A stretch of 64,000 bases of DNA from Rugalucina vietnamica (GCA_964017185.1 OZ024879.1:42911883-42975882); one strand, 5' to 3'. Counted from the first letter of the stretch, positions 34,718-44,901 are shown. Made by a program: numbers and translations. Notes: generated by a model not told the origin, from the sequence alone.

Positions 34718-34844
34718 CTGAAAATAAAAGACAAATACATAGGGTCTCTTGAAAAGAAAGCTTGACAAATTTACTATTTTCACCATCATTATTTTTTTTA
34801 TTTGTCAAAAACAAATTGCGGAATGGGACGGGTGCGTGGATTTT

Positions 34845-35037
34845 ACATGAAATGTATACCCCCTAACACCCCACGTTTATATAGTAAAACTGGGGTTTAC
34901 AGAGGTATACCTATTTTTCTTATTTTTGCGAGGCGGTTCTATCTTGTACCCACAATCAATGTTTTGAGCGTAAATATGAATGATAACAAATTCTTTCCAA
35001 CGAGATTTTCAAATTTTACAGCTAAATAAATCTAAGT
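34845..35037 (-). mobile_element. MITE family P, degenerate copy
   Basis: 'ataccccctaacaccccacg', 'gaggcggttctatcttgtac', 'ccacaatcaatgttttgagc'; one palindrome arm is mostly deleted. Abuts the next copy. Confidence 0.7.
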
Positions 35038-35302
35038 CATCAGAAAAACATGTCCATGCAATAAATACCCCATTATACCCGACATTTATATAGCAAAACT
35101 GGGGATGCAGGGGTATGCCTATTGTCTTATTTTTTATCCAAAACATGGATTGTGGGTACTTGTTAGAACCGCCTCGCCAAGACGGTTCTAACGTGTACCC
35201 ACAATCTATGGTTTGAGTAAAAATATTGAAAATATCATTTTTTTTTTCCAATGAAATTTTCAATTTAATCTCTATCTATTGCATGGGCAAGTTTTCATAA
35301 TG
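35038..35302 (-). mobile_element. MITE family P copy, just past the peptide-gene stop
   Basis: catcagaaaaacatgtccat ... gcatgggcaagttttcataatg, palindrome at 35138-35217. Its edge is 31 bp from the stop codon of the minus-strand exon at 35333. Confidence 0.85.
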
Positions 35303-35332
35303 TTTATTGTATGAGCGTACTGCCGTAATGGC

Positions 35333-35499
35333 CTACCTATTGCACAACGTATGGCACCCGTTCTCAATGACGTGAGCAAACGATCCATAATCCAAGAGGC
35401 TTACACCGGGAATTTGGTGGACAGCCGTATGGCACAAGTGTGGACACTGGGTATCGTATGTGTGACCCATAGTGCTGAGAAGTTTTTGTTTGATGACAC
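35333..35499 (-). CDS. Secreted CX3C...CX3C peptide, last coding exon
   Basis: A good minus-strand acceptor (TTAATATTTCTTTTACAG ending at 35500) is followed by a frame open for 54 codons to TAG at 35335-35333. Its phase (two bases complete a codon) matches the 1-nt overhang of the signal-peptide exon at 37072. The product carries CPHLC, 25 residues, then CHTLC: two CX3C pairs on likely helices, the arrangement of helical-hairpin peptides. AATAAA lies at 35308-35303 on the minus strand. An AG|GTAGGC donor overlaps the stop (exon end 35337), so splicing onward to 34717 is possible. A second frame of the same segment is also Cys-containing, so the phase match is the deciding evidence. Function unknown. 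Confidence 0.5.
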
Positions 35500-35508
35500 C
35501 TGTAAAAG

Positions 35509-36540
35509 AAATATTAATCTAACCAGGCAGCAGCATAGCCAGATCATCCTAGAGTTTATTCAGTTTTTTGGACACAGGTGGGTAATGTGGTGTGTCAAGT
35601 TTTCTGACTGGCATTTTGCGACCAGCATTTAGCAAATGAAAGCATTCAACATGTTGCCGTGGCCTTGTACTATCCAAGATGTATACTGGCGGACTAATGA
35701 TGCAACACTCTACTTCGATTATCATTTGCTTAAAACTGATTCAAAGTTGACCTGAAGCATAAAATAAACTTAATATCCTGAATCTTAACACCGTACACAG
35801 AACGTATCCATAAACATTTGTTCGCTGAATTCTTTGCTAAAGCTATTTTCTTCAACGTCATAGAGACGTAACTTTTTTTTAAAGAAAACCTAACGGTGGC
35901 TACAAGAAAGGGATTGTGTGAAAGCAAAACACTTCAACCTAAAGCACAAGACAAAGCAAAATAAACATTGATATCAGTCTCAGTGGCGTTTAAGGCGCTA
36001 GCGTTTTTCGCTGACGTCAAACGTAAAGTGCTCAAAACACAGCAGCATCAAACGTCATAGTACATTAACGTTAGTCCCAATATAATGTATTCGAAAAAAA
36101 AAAATGAATTTATGCCCCAAAATTTAGGTGTCTTGATAAACATTAAAGTGACGTAATTACCGCCTTTTTAATGCAAATGAAATGTGTTTGGGTTTTGATG
36201 TTTCTTTCCAGAAATCATGTTGGACGAAACTGTGTCCCCATTGACCTATTATGCAATTTATTTTTGCTGAATTTTGGGTATCGCTTGAAATCATACTGTA
36301 TGGCGTTAATCACGGGCATTGGCATTTTGTGTTTGGTAATGAAATTAAGCAGACTGATAATGCTTTTCAGTTCAACAAATATTTTTTGAAACAAAAATAA
36401 ATAAATTCATGTATTGTGAGAGGAAGAATCGATAATACAAGTTTTGTGTTTTTGAAGTTCGTAAGTATATAATAAGTGTAATACAAAATACTATCCAAGA
36501 TGCCATCAACATCAAGATAACAGGTACGTGTAATGTTTAC
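35509..36540. other. Intron of the peptide gene; no other exon recognised
   Basis: AT-rich. Open frames 35730-35927 (minus) and 36171-36389 (plus) lack motifs and splice context. Confidence 0.35.
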
Positions 36541-36776
36541 CCACTAAAAGCCTCTCTTGTAAAACTGCGGCAACAGGGATATACAAGTGCTTTCTTATTT
36601 TTTTTTATTCAAAACATTGATTGTGAGTACTCGTTAAAACCATCTCGGCCCACAATCAATGTTTTGAGCAAAATACTGAAAATATCAAGTTTTCCAACGA
36701 AATTGTTCATTCTTAATAATTGAAACAAAAACAAAATCTCGAGCTCTGTATAATGCATGGGCGAGTTTTCGTAATG
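36541..36776 (-). mobile_element. MITE family P, diverged copy
   Basis: Palindrome reduced to 'aaaacattgattgtgagtac...cccacaatcaatgttttgag'; right end 'gcatgggcgagttttcgtaatg'. Followed after 6 bp by another copy. Confidence 0.75.
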
Positions 36777-36782
36777 CAATGC

Positions 36783-37061
36783 CATCAGGAAAACATGTCC
36801 GTGCAATGAATACCCCCTTGAACACCACTTTTACATAGTAAAACTGGGGTATGCAGGGGTATACCGTTTTTTCTTATTTTTGCTCCAAAACATAGATTGT
36901 GGGTACCCGTTAGAACCGCCTCGGCGAGGCGGTTCTAACGTGTACCCACAATCTATGATTTGAGCAAAAATAAGAAAAATATTAAAAGTTTACTACTGAA
37001 AATTTTCAATTTTTACAACTTTGAAAATCTCTGTATATTGCATGGGCATGTTTTCGTAATG
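36783..37061 (-). mobile_element. MITE family P, best-preserved copy, beside a splice donor
   Basis: catcaggaaaacatgtccgt ... gcatgggcatgttttcgtaatg. The perfect palindrome is centred on CGCCTCGGCGAGGCG (36915-36930). It ends 4 bp from the GTAAGT donor (37071-37066) of the signal-peptide exon, on the intron side. Confidence 0.9.
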
Positions 37062-37071
37062 TAATACTTAC

Positions 37072-37189
37072 TCCAATCCAAGTGTAAGTGGCCGCCCAGT
37101 AGGCTCCGTGTTTCAACGTTCAAATCCTCCTCGATGGGCATGCAGAGTGCCAAAGGCAGTAGAACAATGAGACACAGGAATACTTTCAT
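37072..37189 (-). CDS. Secreted peptide precursor, signal-peptide exon
   Basis: Preceded on the minus strand by an excellent acceptor (AATTGTTTTCTCCTAG, AG at 37191-37190) and starting exactly at ATG 37189. It encodes 39 codons plus one base and ends at a canonical donor, GGA|GTAAGT (GT at 37071-37070). Residues 1-16 (MKVFLCLIVLLPLALC) are a textbook signal peptide with an ALC-type cleavage site. An acidic stretch follows, and a lone Arg after NVET could be a propeptide cleavage point. Two clean splice sites, a signal peptide and a matching downstream exon argue for a real host exon. Homology unknown. Confidence 0.65.
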
Positions 37190-37204
37190 CTAGGAGAAAA
37201 CAAT

Positions 37205-37445
37205 TGAGCGTTCACATGAGAAAACCAACTATGGGGTTTCCGAACAGGTCCGACACAAACCGAGCTGTTCAGTCACATAAGAAGACTAGAACATTGAAAA
37301 TTTAGATTAACAAAAAGAGGGATTGTTCTATCTGAGAAGCGAAAACAAATAAGCTGATAATCTGTGCGCGTACTGCACAGCTGATCTACGCCTTTGTTTT
37401 TGCCTATGTCTCTTGACTATTGTTGGTTTTCTTATGCGAAGGCTC
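37205..37445 (+). mobile_element. MITE family T copy, abutting a splice acceptor
   Basis: 'tgagcgttcacatgagaaaa' left end, 'gaacaggtccgacacaaacc', and the right end 'ttttcttatgcgaaggctca'; the hairpin is decayed. Its left edge lies 14 bp from the AG of the acceptor at 37191, so the intron's branch point must lie inside the MITE. Confidence 0.75.
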
Positions 37446-37458
37446 ATGAATATTTGCT

Positions 37459-37725
37459 CATAAGCATATCATGTCCTTGAAATAAATACCTCCCCTTATT
37501 CCCCACTTTCTTGTGTTGAAACTGGGGTGTACAAGGTATACGCATTTTTATTTTTGGTCCAAAACATTGACTGTTGGTACCCATTAGAAACACTTCGGCG
37601 AGGGGCTCAAATGTGCACCTACAATTAATGTTTTGAACAAAAATATTGAAAATTTTCGTCTAAAATGTTCAATTTGAACAGCTTTAAGAAAAATATGTAT
37701 ATTGCATGAGCTTGTTTTGGTAATA
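37459..37725 (-). mobile_element. MITE family P, diverged copy
   Basis: 'catatcatgtccttgaaata' left, 'aaaacattgactgttggtac', 'ttcggcgagg', 'attgcatgagcttgttttgg' right. Confidence 0.75.
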
Positions 37726-37785
37726 CTCTACTTAAATATCACCCAGTGTCTATCGTTGTCTCCACGCGTTGTGCATTTATCTCTT

Positions 37786-38043
37786 CATTACGAAAACTTG
37801 CCCATGTATTATACAGATTTTTTTTTCACAAAAAAAAATATGAAACGTTCATTGGAAAAACTTTTATTTGTATATATATTTTTGCTCAAAACATACATTG
37901 TGGGTACACCTTAGCGAGGCGGTTCTAACGAGTACCCACAATGTATGTTTTGGATCAAAAATAAGAAGATACTTATACCCCTGCAAACCCCAGTTCAAAA
38001 GTGAGATATGAAGGGGTGTACATATGTACACGTTGTCCTGATG
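37786..38043 (+). mobile_element. MITE family P copy
   Basis: cattacgaaaacttgcccat left. The palindrome variant has ACATACATTGTGGGTAC on both arms (the arms changed together). Right end 'gtacacgttgtcctgatg'. Confidence 0.82.
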
Positions 38044-38232
38044 TGTTTTTGCGTTAATTGATTGAAAATGAAACCTAGTCACATTGCCTATGATAATCCC
38101 TGTCGTGTAAGCTATCATTTGCACACACAACAGTGACGTCACAGAGTATTTAAACAGTTCTGACTAAACCTAAGTTCGGAAAATGTGTAGTGCCGGCCGG
38201 CAGAGTTCCACTCGTCCGCTCGTATTTACGAG

Positions 38233-38905
38233 TAAAAAGGTACAAGTGGGCAACGATCAGGAAAAAGCACAATCAGAATGAAATTCCCACCCCAAAAACC
38301 GAAGTTGGAAAAAGACCAAATTGACAATTAGGTACTTATACCTATAGAACATATAGTAAGCCGAGAGAGCAGCTATTTCCCAATAGGCGGCCACTCAGTT
38401 ACCCGAACTTAACCAAAACCATGCAAACGTACATAAGGTACAAACAGCACAAAAAATTTGACTCCAAAACATAAAACAAATAGAATCACAACAGAAGTAT
38501 CGCCTTGGAACGATCAGTAATATAAAATTACTGGGGACTTAAACCGGTTCTACAGGGCCCTAGCCTCACCCTCATGTTCTGCAGTGGTTCATAACATTTA
38601 GTCATTTGTTCGGTTCACGTGTTGAATCTCTAACTAGTAAATGAATCAACATGGACAAACACATAAATCATGATAACCACCATCATGAATCAAAAACGAG
38701 GACTCACAGACTCAGTAAGCTGCTCGACGATGGAGATCCCTGGGCGTCAAATAACTTACTGAAATCCGGAGCAAAAGAAAAACACCAGTTGAACCCCGGT
38801 GGGCCAAGCAACAGACAAGAAGCTCCGGCCGCAACCAACTAAATTGAAAAAATGAATAGCTTTATGTCGGGGTCATCATAGAGTCTGATGCTCGACCCAC
38901 CGTTG
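38233..38905 (-). repeat. 3' segment of the unclassified retroelement, copy 3, with terminal codons
   Basis: Homologous to 13805-14460 at lower identity. Its minus-strand side includes the codons for VGRASDSMMTPT and the stop at 38864-38862, but the upstream coding part is replaced by unrelated sequence. Confidence 0.7.
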
Positions 38906-39078
38906 GTAAGGGCGAGTGGAAATTACCATACGCTCGCCCTGCGGGACGAGTAGCTTTTCTGGGCTGACGAGTGGTCTTTTTTGGCTGAACTTGTGAAGTG
39001 CTTAGCGGAAAAAAACGAGTAATTGTAATAGATATTGTGAAGATATAAATCGGATATTTACATTTAGACCTCAATAAA

Positions 39079-39314
39079 TGAGCCGCCTCATGGGAAAACC
39101 AACAATCTGCATAGGCGAAAACAAAGACGCAGATCAGCTTCGCGGTAACCGCGAAGCTGATCAGCGCCTTTGTTTTCGCTACTCGGATAGTAAAATTTCT
39201 CTTCTACTTAAATCCGAAATTTCAAGCTTGTAGCTTTTTTCTGTGCTTGTACAGGTCGGTTTGTGTCGGACCTGTTCGGAAACCACATTGTTGGTTTTCC
39301 AAAGAGGCGGCTCA
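39079..39314 (-). mobile_element. MITE family T copy, reverse orientation
   Basis: tgagccgcctcatgggaaaa ... ttttccaaagaggcggctca; hairpin GATCAGCTTCGCGGTAACCGCGAAGCTGATC near 39133. Confidence 0.88.
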
Positions 39315-40004
39315 AATATCCGACCCGGCAACTCCCGGTCTAACTTTATTCTATATACCGAAACGTATTGATCGATTTAGTATAATTATAATTCGGTATT
39401 ACCGTTTTCAGGCTTTGATATCCGTTTCTTGAAACGGTGTATATCGAAAGTCAAGTAATAAAGGGAGTTTTTATATCGAAGCAGGGCCATATAAGGGCCA
39501 AGCAAGCTTAAATTAAGGACTAGTCCAGTTGGAGTAAGGACGCGTGAAAATCAAGACCACTCGCCCCACAGGACGAGTATGTAATCTGGAAATTTTCGAA
39601 CCCTGACTGTGCTGTATGTGTAAGTTATTTGTGAAGTATTTTAAATATCCTATCGGACGCAGCACACATTTTGGTTGTATATCTGTAAAAACTTTCATAA
39701 TTCATCATCTGGTCGCTGAGAACACTTCGGAAACTTTAAATTTCAGAAGTGTTCTAAATGTTGACAATTGTTTCAAAGAAATAAAACACTGCTAATTAGT
39801 GATTATAATATGCCGCATATGATAGTACATGTGTAAAAAAAACCGCTTTAATATGAAAATAGCAATGCACGATTTCCAAAAGTATGGCATCTCGAACGCG
39901 CGCTCTGTCGCATGACGTATACACAAATGATAGCTTACACGGACTTTGTTTCCGACACTGGATAATATCATTATGACGTTGCTGTTTACCAGTGGATAAT
40001 GTCA
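39315..40004. other. No feature recognised (intron 1 of the peptide gene)
   Basis: No motif-bearing frame and no family match. Confidence 0.35.
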
Positions 40005-40152
40005 CATTACGAAAACTTGCCCATGCAATATACATTATATTTTTTGGGTTGTAAAAATGACAAATTTCATTGGAAAAAGTTTGATATTTTTCTTATTTTT
40101 GCTCAAAACATAGGTTGTGGGTACTCGTTAGAACCGCCTCGCCGAGATGATA
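40005..40152 (+). mobile_element. MITE family P, truncated copy
   Basis: Left half only, up to 'agaaccgcctcgccgaga', then broken off shortly before a SINE-B begins. Confidence 0.8.
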
Positions 40153-40172
40153 AAAGGGTGGTCGGGTGGGAA

Positions 40173-40464
40173 TATGGTCCCCCGCCCATTGGGGCCTAGG
40201 AGAAATAGATGGGCTGCTTGTGTCTTCAGGCAAAGCTTCTTTTTCTACTGACCGACCATTATTACTGATTACTGGTTAACAGCTCATGTCCGAGCCTGCC
40301 CAGAAAATGTGGTTTAGTCAGACCATTCATACATGGCTTATGAAGTACATTTTGAGTGTCATGACATCCTAATGTTGGATAAAAAGCCCATAAAATAGAG
40401 ACAACGTCCCGACATAACCATTGCTGTTGATTGGGACGTAAGGCATCAATTCAAACAAACAAAA
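40173..40464 (+). mobile_element. SINE-B copy 3
   Basis: 'tatggtcccccgcccattgg' head and 'gctgttgattgggacgtaag' tail ending 'tcaaacaaac'. Confidence 0.85.
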
Positions 40465-40627
40465 TGAATCTTACATTCGTGGCCATTTCCTATGAAATTT
40501 ATTACAATCTCCGAAAGCTCGTTTAATATATTTCATATGAAATGACCACTCATACAAGATCATCTATTTTGTATACATCTCTCTCTCTCTCTCATATGTT
40601 CGCCACGAAACCTCTTTTTTGGTATCA

Positions 40628-40875
40628 ACCAGGGGTCGCTTGTTCAAAACTTCGTTAGATTAACGTCATACTTAAGACCTCAACTCGTTACGGGAATGTC
40701 GACTACATAAGCAAACACACTGTTACTTTTTGTTGATAAAGAGTGAGAATCCTTTGCATTGCAACGGATTCTCACATTTTATCAACAAAAATAACAGTGT
40801 ATTTGTAATATTCACGTTTGAAATTTTGACGAATCGTTAACTGACGATGTGGTTAATTTTGAACAACTGGGCCCA
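40628..40875. mobile_element. Palindromic MITE with TTGTTCAAAA ends
   Basis: Left 'ggggtcgcttgttcaaaact', right complement 'gggcccagttgttcaaaatt'. The interior palindrome is 'acactgttac...gttgataaa...gagaatcc / ggattctc...tttatcaac...gtaacagtgt' around 40715-40800. Confidence 0.75.
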
Positions 40876-41121
40876 GTAGTATGAGAAGTTAATGTATCTT
40901 GCTCAGTGACACAAGTTAGTGCATGTGGGATTCGAACAACACTCTAGATCCGGTTCCAGTATGACATTGCGTACTACCAGGACCATAAATACCGAACACA
41001 AACGATTCGCAAAACTGAACTTGACTACCGAGTATTGTAAAAATGCTTGAAGATTCTAAACGTGAAAAATTGTGAACATGACATACAATATAAATAAAGT
41101 GTAAAATATCTTTATTCTTAC

Positions 41122-41160
41122 CTTCTCTGATCTAACCGGGTTGTCTTCAACTTCAAGACT
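41122..41160 (-). ncRNA. Predicted 5' UTR exon 1 of the secreted-peptide gene
   Basis: 39 nt between the predicted start A (41160) and an AAG|GTAAGA splice donor (GT at 41121-41120). It contains no ATG. Splicing to the acceptor at 37191-37190 would place the initiator ATG as the first codon of exon 2. It is listed as a transcribed non-coding exon, not as a separate RNA gene. Basis: position relative to the promoter and the donor consensus. Confidence 0.5.
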
Positions 41161-41192
41161 GACGAATGTCGCCGATCTATCGTCTATTTATA
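41157..41192 (-). promoter_or_regulatory. Core promoter: TATAAATA box and TCAGTC initiator
   Basis: Minus-strand TATAAATA occupies 41192-41185, and TCAGTC with its A at 41160 fits the animal initiator (TCAGTY). The TATA start is 32 nt upstream of that A, the canonical spacing. The predicted exon 1 and its donor follow at once. Two core elements at correct spacing plus a donor make chance less likely, though each alone is weak. Confidence 0.55.
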
Positions 41193-41239
41193 CAGATTTT
41201 GATTCAGACATGCCACGATTCTGCCACAGTTCGTGATAT

Positions 41240-41463
41240 AAGAGCCGGTTTTAGTGTTTTCCGACAAGGTCTGACACAAACCGGTCAGTACAGTCAGAGG
41301 ATAACATTAGAAGCATTAAACTTCGAATTTAAGAAGAAGAGGAACTGCACTATCCGTGAAGCAAAACTAAAAACGCTGATCAGCCGTGCAGTTATTGTAC
41401 AGCTGATATGCGTTTCTTTTAACATAGGCAAAAAGACCGTTTTTTCTCACAAAGCGGGATCAT
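41240..41463 (+). mobile_element. MITE family T, diverged copy immediately upstream of the promoter
   Basis: 'agagccggttttagtgtttt', 'ggtctgacacaaaccggtca', hairpin 'gctgatcagccgtgcagtta...acagctgatatgc'. It lies about 50 bp upstream (minus sense) of the TATA box. Confidence 0.75.
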
Positions 41464-41607
41464 TAGGGTCGATTTCGTGAATTCCAGTTTTGATAAGCCC
41501 TCAATTGTCTGTGTGAAAAAAACATCAGCTGTGCCCAGGTTCCTAGAGGTCCTCAGTGAATGATAAGAAAACAAAACGAGTGACCGCATAAATAAACAAC
41601 AACATGC

Positions 41608-41631
41608 ATAGGCGAAAACAAAGGCGCAGTA
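41608..41631 (-). mobile_element. MITE family T fragment at the edge of the telomeric array
   Basis: 'gcataggcgaaaacaaaggc' is the family's end-proximal sequence. It stops where the CCCTAA-like array begins, after about 30 bp. Confidence 0.6.
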
Positions 41632-41659
41632 ACGTGTTCGCGTTCAATCCATTAACAGG

Positions 41660-42318
41660 AAACCCTATTCCTAACTCTAACTCTATTGCCAATTCCAACC
41701 CTAAAGCTAATTCTAAACCTAACACTTACAGTAACCCCAGCATTAACCCTAACCCTTACACTAGCCATACCAGTGTCGCTAGCCATTGCCATCACCCTAA
41801 CGTGAACCCTAGACCGAACCCTAATCCCACCCTGTCCATTGTCCTACTCCTAAATCTAACCCTAACTCTAGTTATTGCACTAATACTAAACCTAACTCTA
41901 ATCCTAACTCTAACCATAATTCTTATTCTAACCCTAACCCTAGCCCTGAACATAACTTAAGTTTATGGCATAAACCTAACTAACGCTAACTCCACCCCAA
42001 CTCCTAGCTCTACCCCTCACTCTAGCCCTAACGCTAGCCATTTCCCTAAGCATATCTCTAACCCTATGTCTATCCCTAACCTTATCCCTAACCATAATCA
42101 TAACCCTTACCTTTACACTAACCCTAATTCCTACTCAAATCCTAACCCTATACATAACCCTAACTATAACCCTAGCCCTAGCCCTTACTCTAACCCGAAC
42201 TCTATCTTTATCCCGTACCCTAACGCTAACCCTAACCATAGCCCTATCCCTAACTCTAACCACCACGATAACGCTAACCCTGACTATAGCCCAAACTCAA
42301 ACCATATCCCTTACCCAA
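41660..42318 (+). repeat. Interstitial telomere-like array, degenerate CCCTAA
   Basis: About 650 bp of hexamer-derived repeats (CCCTAA, CTCTAA, CCATAA, ACCTAA variants) in one orientation. The complement is TTAGGG-type, the telomere repeat of molluscs. The Pro/Asn/Leu-rich open frames inside it are artefacts of the repeat. Confidence 0.92.
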
Positions 42319-42359
42319 TTACTCAAAGTCTAACCGTAATAACCAGGTTTATCATTTAA

Positions 42360-43134
42360 ACCTGAAGATCTTACAGTCTTAGTTCCGCTGGTATTTGACA
42401 TATATTAAATCAAAAGTATATACTGAGGTGAAACAAAAGAAAACAATACACTTTGTATGCTGTATTAATTTATTTGAAAAAAGGAGTAAATCTTGTTTTT
42501 CTAAACCTGAAGTGACGTTTTACTATACATAGATATCCGATATCTTTCGATCCGCAAGTACTACACTGTAAACGCATTAAAAGTGGTATTATCTGTAAGA
42601 ATTTTGATACAAAACACCGATTTTGACGCTGTTCACATTATGAATGAGTGTAAGGAGATTGCCCCATGTCAATTCGAGCCACAGTCGGCAGTTCTTACAA
42701 AAATAATTCAGACGCCTCAAGTCACACTATCACGTTCAAACAACCGTTGTCGCATTTTTGTTCTTTTATTATTATTATTATAGTACGATTACTAATAATA
42801 GGGCAGTGCGGGAATGGATTCTATGAACTTCATTGAATGAGTCATGATCTCGAATATTCTTTTTTTTTCAACCTTTCATTTCATGTATATTCTATAAAGT
42901 CACCGCCGGATTTCCATAAAAAAAGAAAGAAAGAAAGAAAGAAAAAAAAAAACACTTTTATTACCAGCTATTTATGTTGCACTGTGCAATACCTGATGAT
43001 TCGGTGACGTATTTGATCTTCGAGTCGGTTAATGTCACTCGCACGTATGTCACATAGCAGGCACGTGCTGCAAGAATAACCGATAGCTCAACCAATTAAC
43101 AGTTTAATCGGAAGAATTTTTACGGAAACATAAT
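42360..43134. other. No gene recognised; (GAAA)n at 42922-42960
   Basis: AT-rich, with a GAAA microsatellite and an ATT run at 42765-42782. Confidence 0.5.
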
Positions 43135-43630
43135 TGATTATATAGCTCGATTCTGGCCTCAGGTGCGTCAAAAGATCGACGAGTCCATGAAGTAGCACGT
43201 GAAAGGTAAATTGGTTAGAAATGACTCAAGCTTTCCGTTACACTTCGGTTGCCAGCACAGTGAGTATTTGTATAATTCGGCAAATAGGTTACTGTATAGG
43301 CGTTACCTTACGAATACGTTATTGGGTATGGTCTACGTTTGACCTAGGTAAAGCTAAAGGTATACAATTGAAAGATTCAACTCGCATGTTTTCCGTTAGA
43401 ACATACGAATGAAATACGACTTTGTTTAGTTCACTGGATGGGACAAAATACAGGTAGCTGATCTCTAACGGTAGCCGATCACGCCCAGATATGAATATTA
43501 ATGTTGCCGCCTATACAGTGACCTATTTTCCCATTTATACTGTTACACTCTGAAAGTCCTTTCACGTGCTACTAAGTAGACTTGTCGATCTTTTGACGCA
43601 TCTGAGGTCAAAATCGAACTATAAATGACC
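43135..43630. mobile_element. Element with ~70-bp imperfect terminal inverted repeats
   Basis: 'gtgcgtcaaaagatcgacga' and 'gtagcacgtgaaagg' near 43160-43206 recur inverted at 43561-43605 ('cctttcacgtgctac...gtcgatcttttgacgcatc'). The interior is 355 bp, non-coding. Likely a MITE. Confidence 0.75.
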
Positions 43631-44703
43631 AATGAAAAAAAAAATAATCATAAACTCAAAGCCAACATGCAACCACACTTTTCTTTCCGTGTCACACAAT
43701 TTCTCTATCTTTCATTGTATAAACTATTCATAAAGAATTTTGAAAAGAATAATACGCGAACTTAATATGTTTACTTGCATCTCTGAGCAGCGATTTCTAT
43801 TCAACTGGTACAGCTTCGATGGTGACCACGCGCGTGTCACAGTTTTTCACACTGTAAGACGAAATGCAGTCTGCATATCAGAGCGTCTTTGCCGGTTCCC
43901 AGTCCGGGCTGAACGTATTTTCTTCTGTACTTTTCAACCAAGGTTTTGACGCTATATTTATTTCGAGTGTATGGAAACTAATCGTTTTTTTTTTCTGTCG
44001 TCATTTTTGCATCAACTGCTGCATATTGTGCCATTTTGCGGCACTATAGTCTTATTAATCACTCATGTTCCGTAATGTCGACTTCGAAAACGGTAATGTA
44101 AACTAAATTTAAATCGTTCAGTTCAAACACTTTATTTTTTCATATATATTGTTTTCGCTCTACTTTGTGCATTTTTTGCAGAAAATTCGATGTTTGACAC
44201 AGGGGGGGGGGGGGGGGTGGGGAGGGGATCACACATAATAATCAATAGTTATTCCAGAAAGATACTATGCTCCGCAATCTTTATTGTATACCTGTATACA
44301 TAATTGCCGAAAAAGACCGGAAAATACCGAAGCGAACATGAATTATTGGATCAACAAAAAGTAATTTTTCTGGCCAGTTTGGTCAAACACTTTGTTTTGA
44401 TGTTTTAGACACTTTATTATTAAGTTATTTTAAGATAAACTATGTAAAACAAACTGTAAACGCCACAATGTTGTCGCTTCCGCAAAAAAAAGATAAACAA
44501 CACAATGTGGCTGACACCTCGGCACTCGACTTGCTCGTGAAAATTTGCTGAAATAGTTTGGTAAATGGTCATTCGGAAATGGCCAAAACGGACCAAAAAA
44601 AAAAAAAAAATCTTAGCACATTGTGTACAACAAGTTTGACATAACTGTACGAAACTCTGACCGAAAAATAAGTTGAGCTGCGTCATAAGAAATCCAACAC
44701 TTG
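43631..44703. other. No gene recognised; G-tract at 44202-44227
   Basis: Contains a run of 16 G followed by TGGGGAGGGG, a potential G-quadruplex, and an A17-like run near 44597. Open frames lack motifs. Confidence 0.5.
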
Positions 44704-44901
44704 ACATATGCGAAAACATAAAAGACGCAGATCAGCTTCGCAGTAAGTGCGAAGCTAATCAGCGCCTGTGACTTCACTACACGGATAGTACAATTCCGCT
44801 CCTTTCTGAATCCGAAATTTCATGCATCTATCCATCTTCTGTGATTGTATAGCTCAGTTTGTGTCTGAACTGTTCGGAAACCACTTTGTTGTTTTTCGCA
44901 A
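44704..44901 (-). mobile_element. MITE family T copy, reverse, ends eroded
   Basis: 'gacgcagatcagcttcgcag...gcgaagctaatcagcgcc' hairpin, 'cacggatagtacaattcc', 'gttcggaaaccactttgttg'. Confidence 0.75.

Noticed and set aside
35351..35632. 93-codon plus-strand frame opposite the Cys-rich exon
   Set aside because: It overlaps the minus-strand exon that has splice signals and a matching phase, and it has no recognisable domain or splice context of its own.
33290..38043. CRISPR-like array of regularly repeated palindromes
   Set aside because: Spacing is irregular, units have inverted ends and flanking homology, and the sequence is eukaryotic; they are MITEs.
41604..42359. Two open frames rich in Asn/Pro/Ser (118 and 97 codons)
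   Set aside because: They are translations of the degenerate CCCTAA array; composition follows the hexamer and no domain is present.
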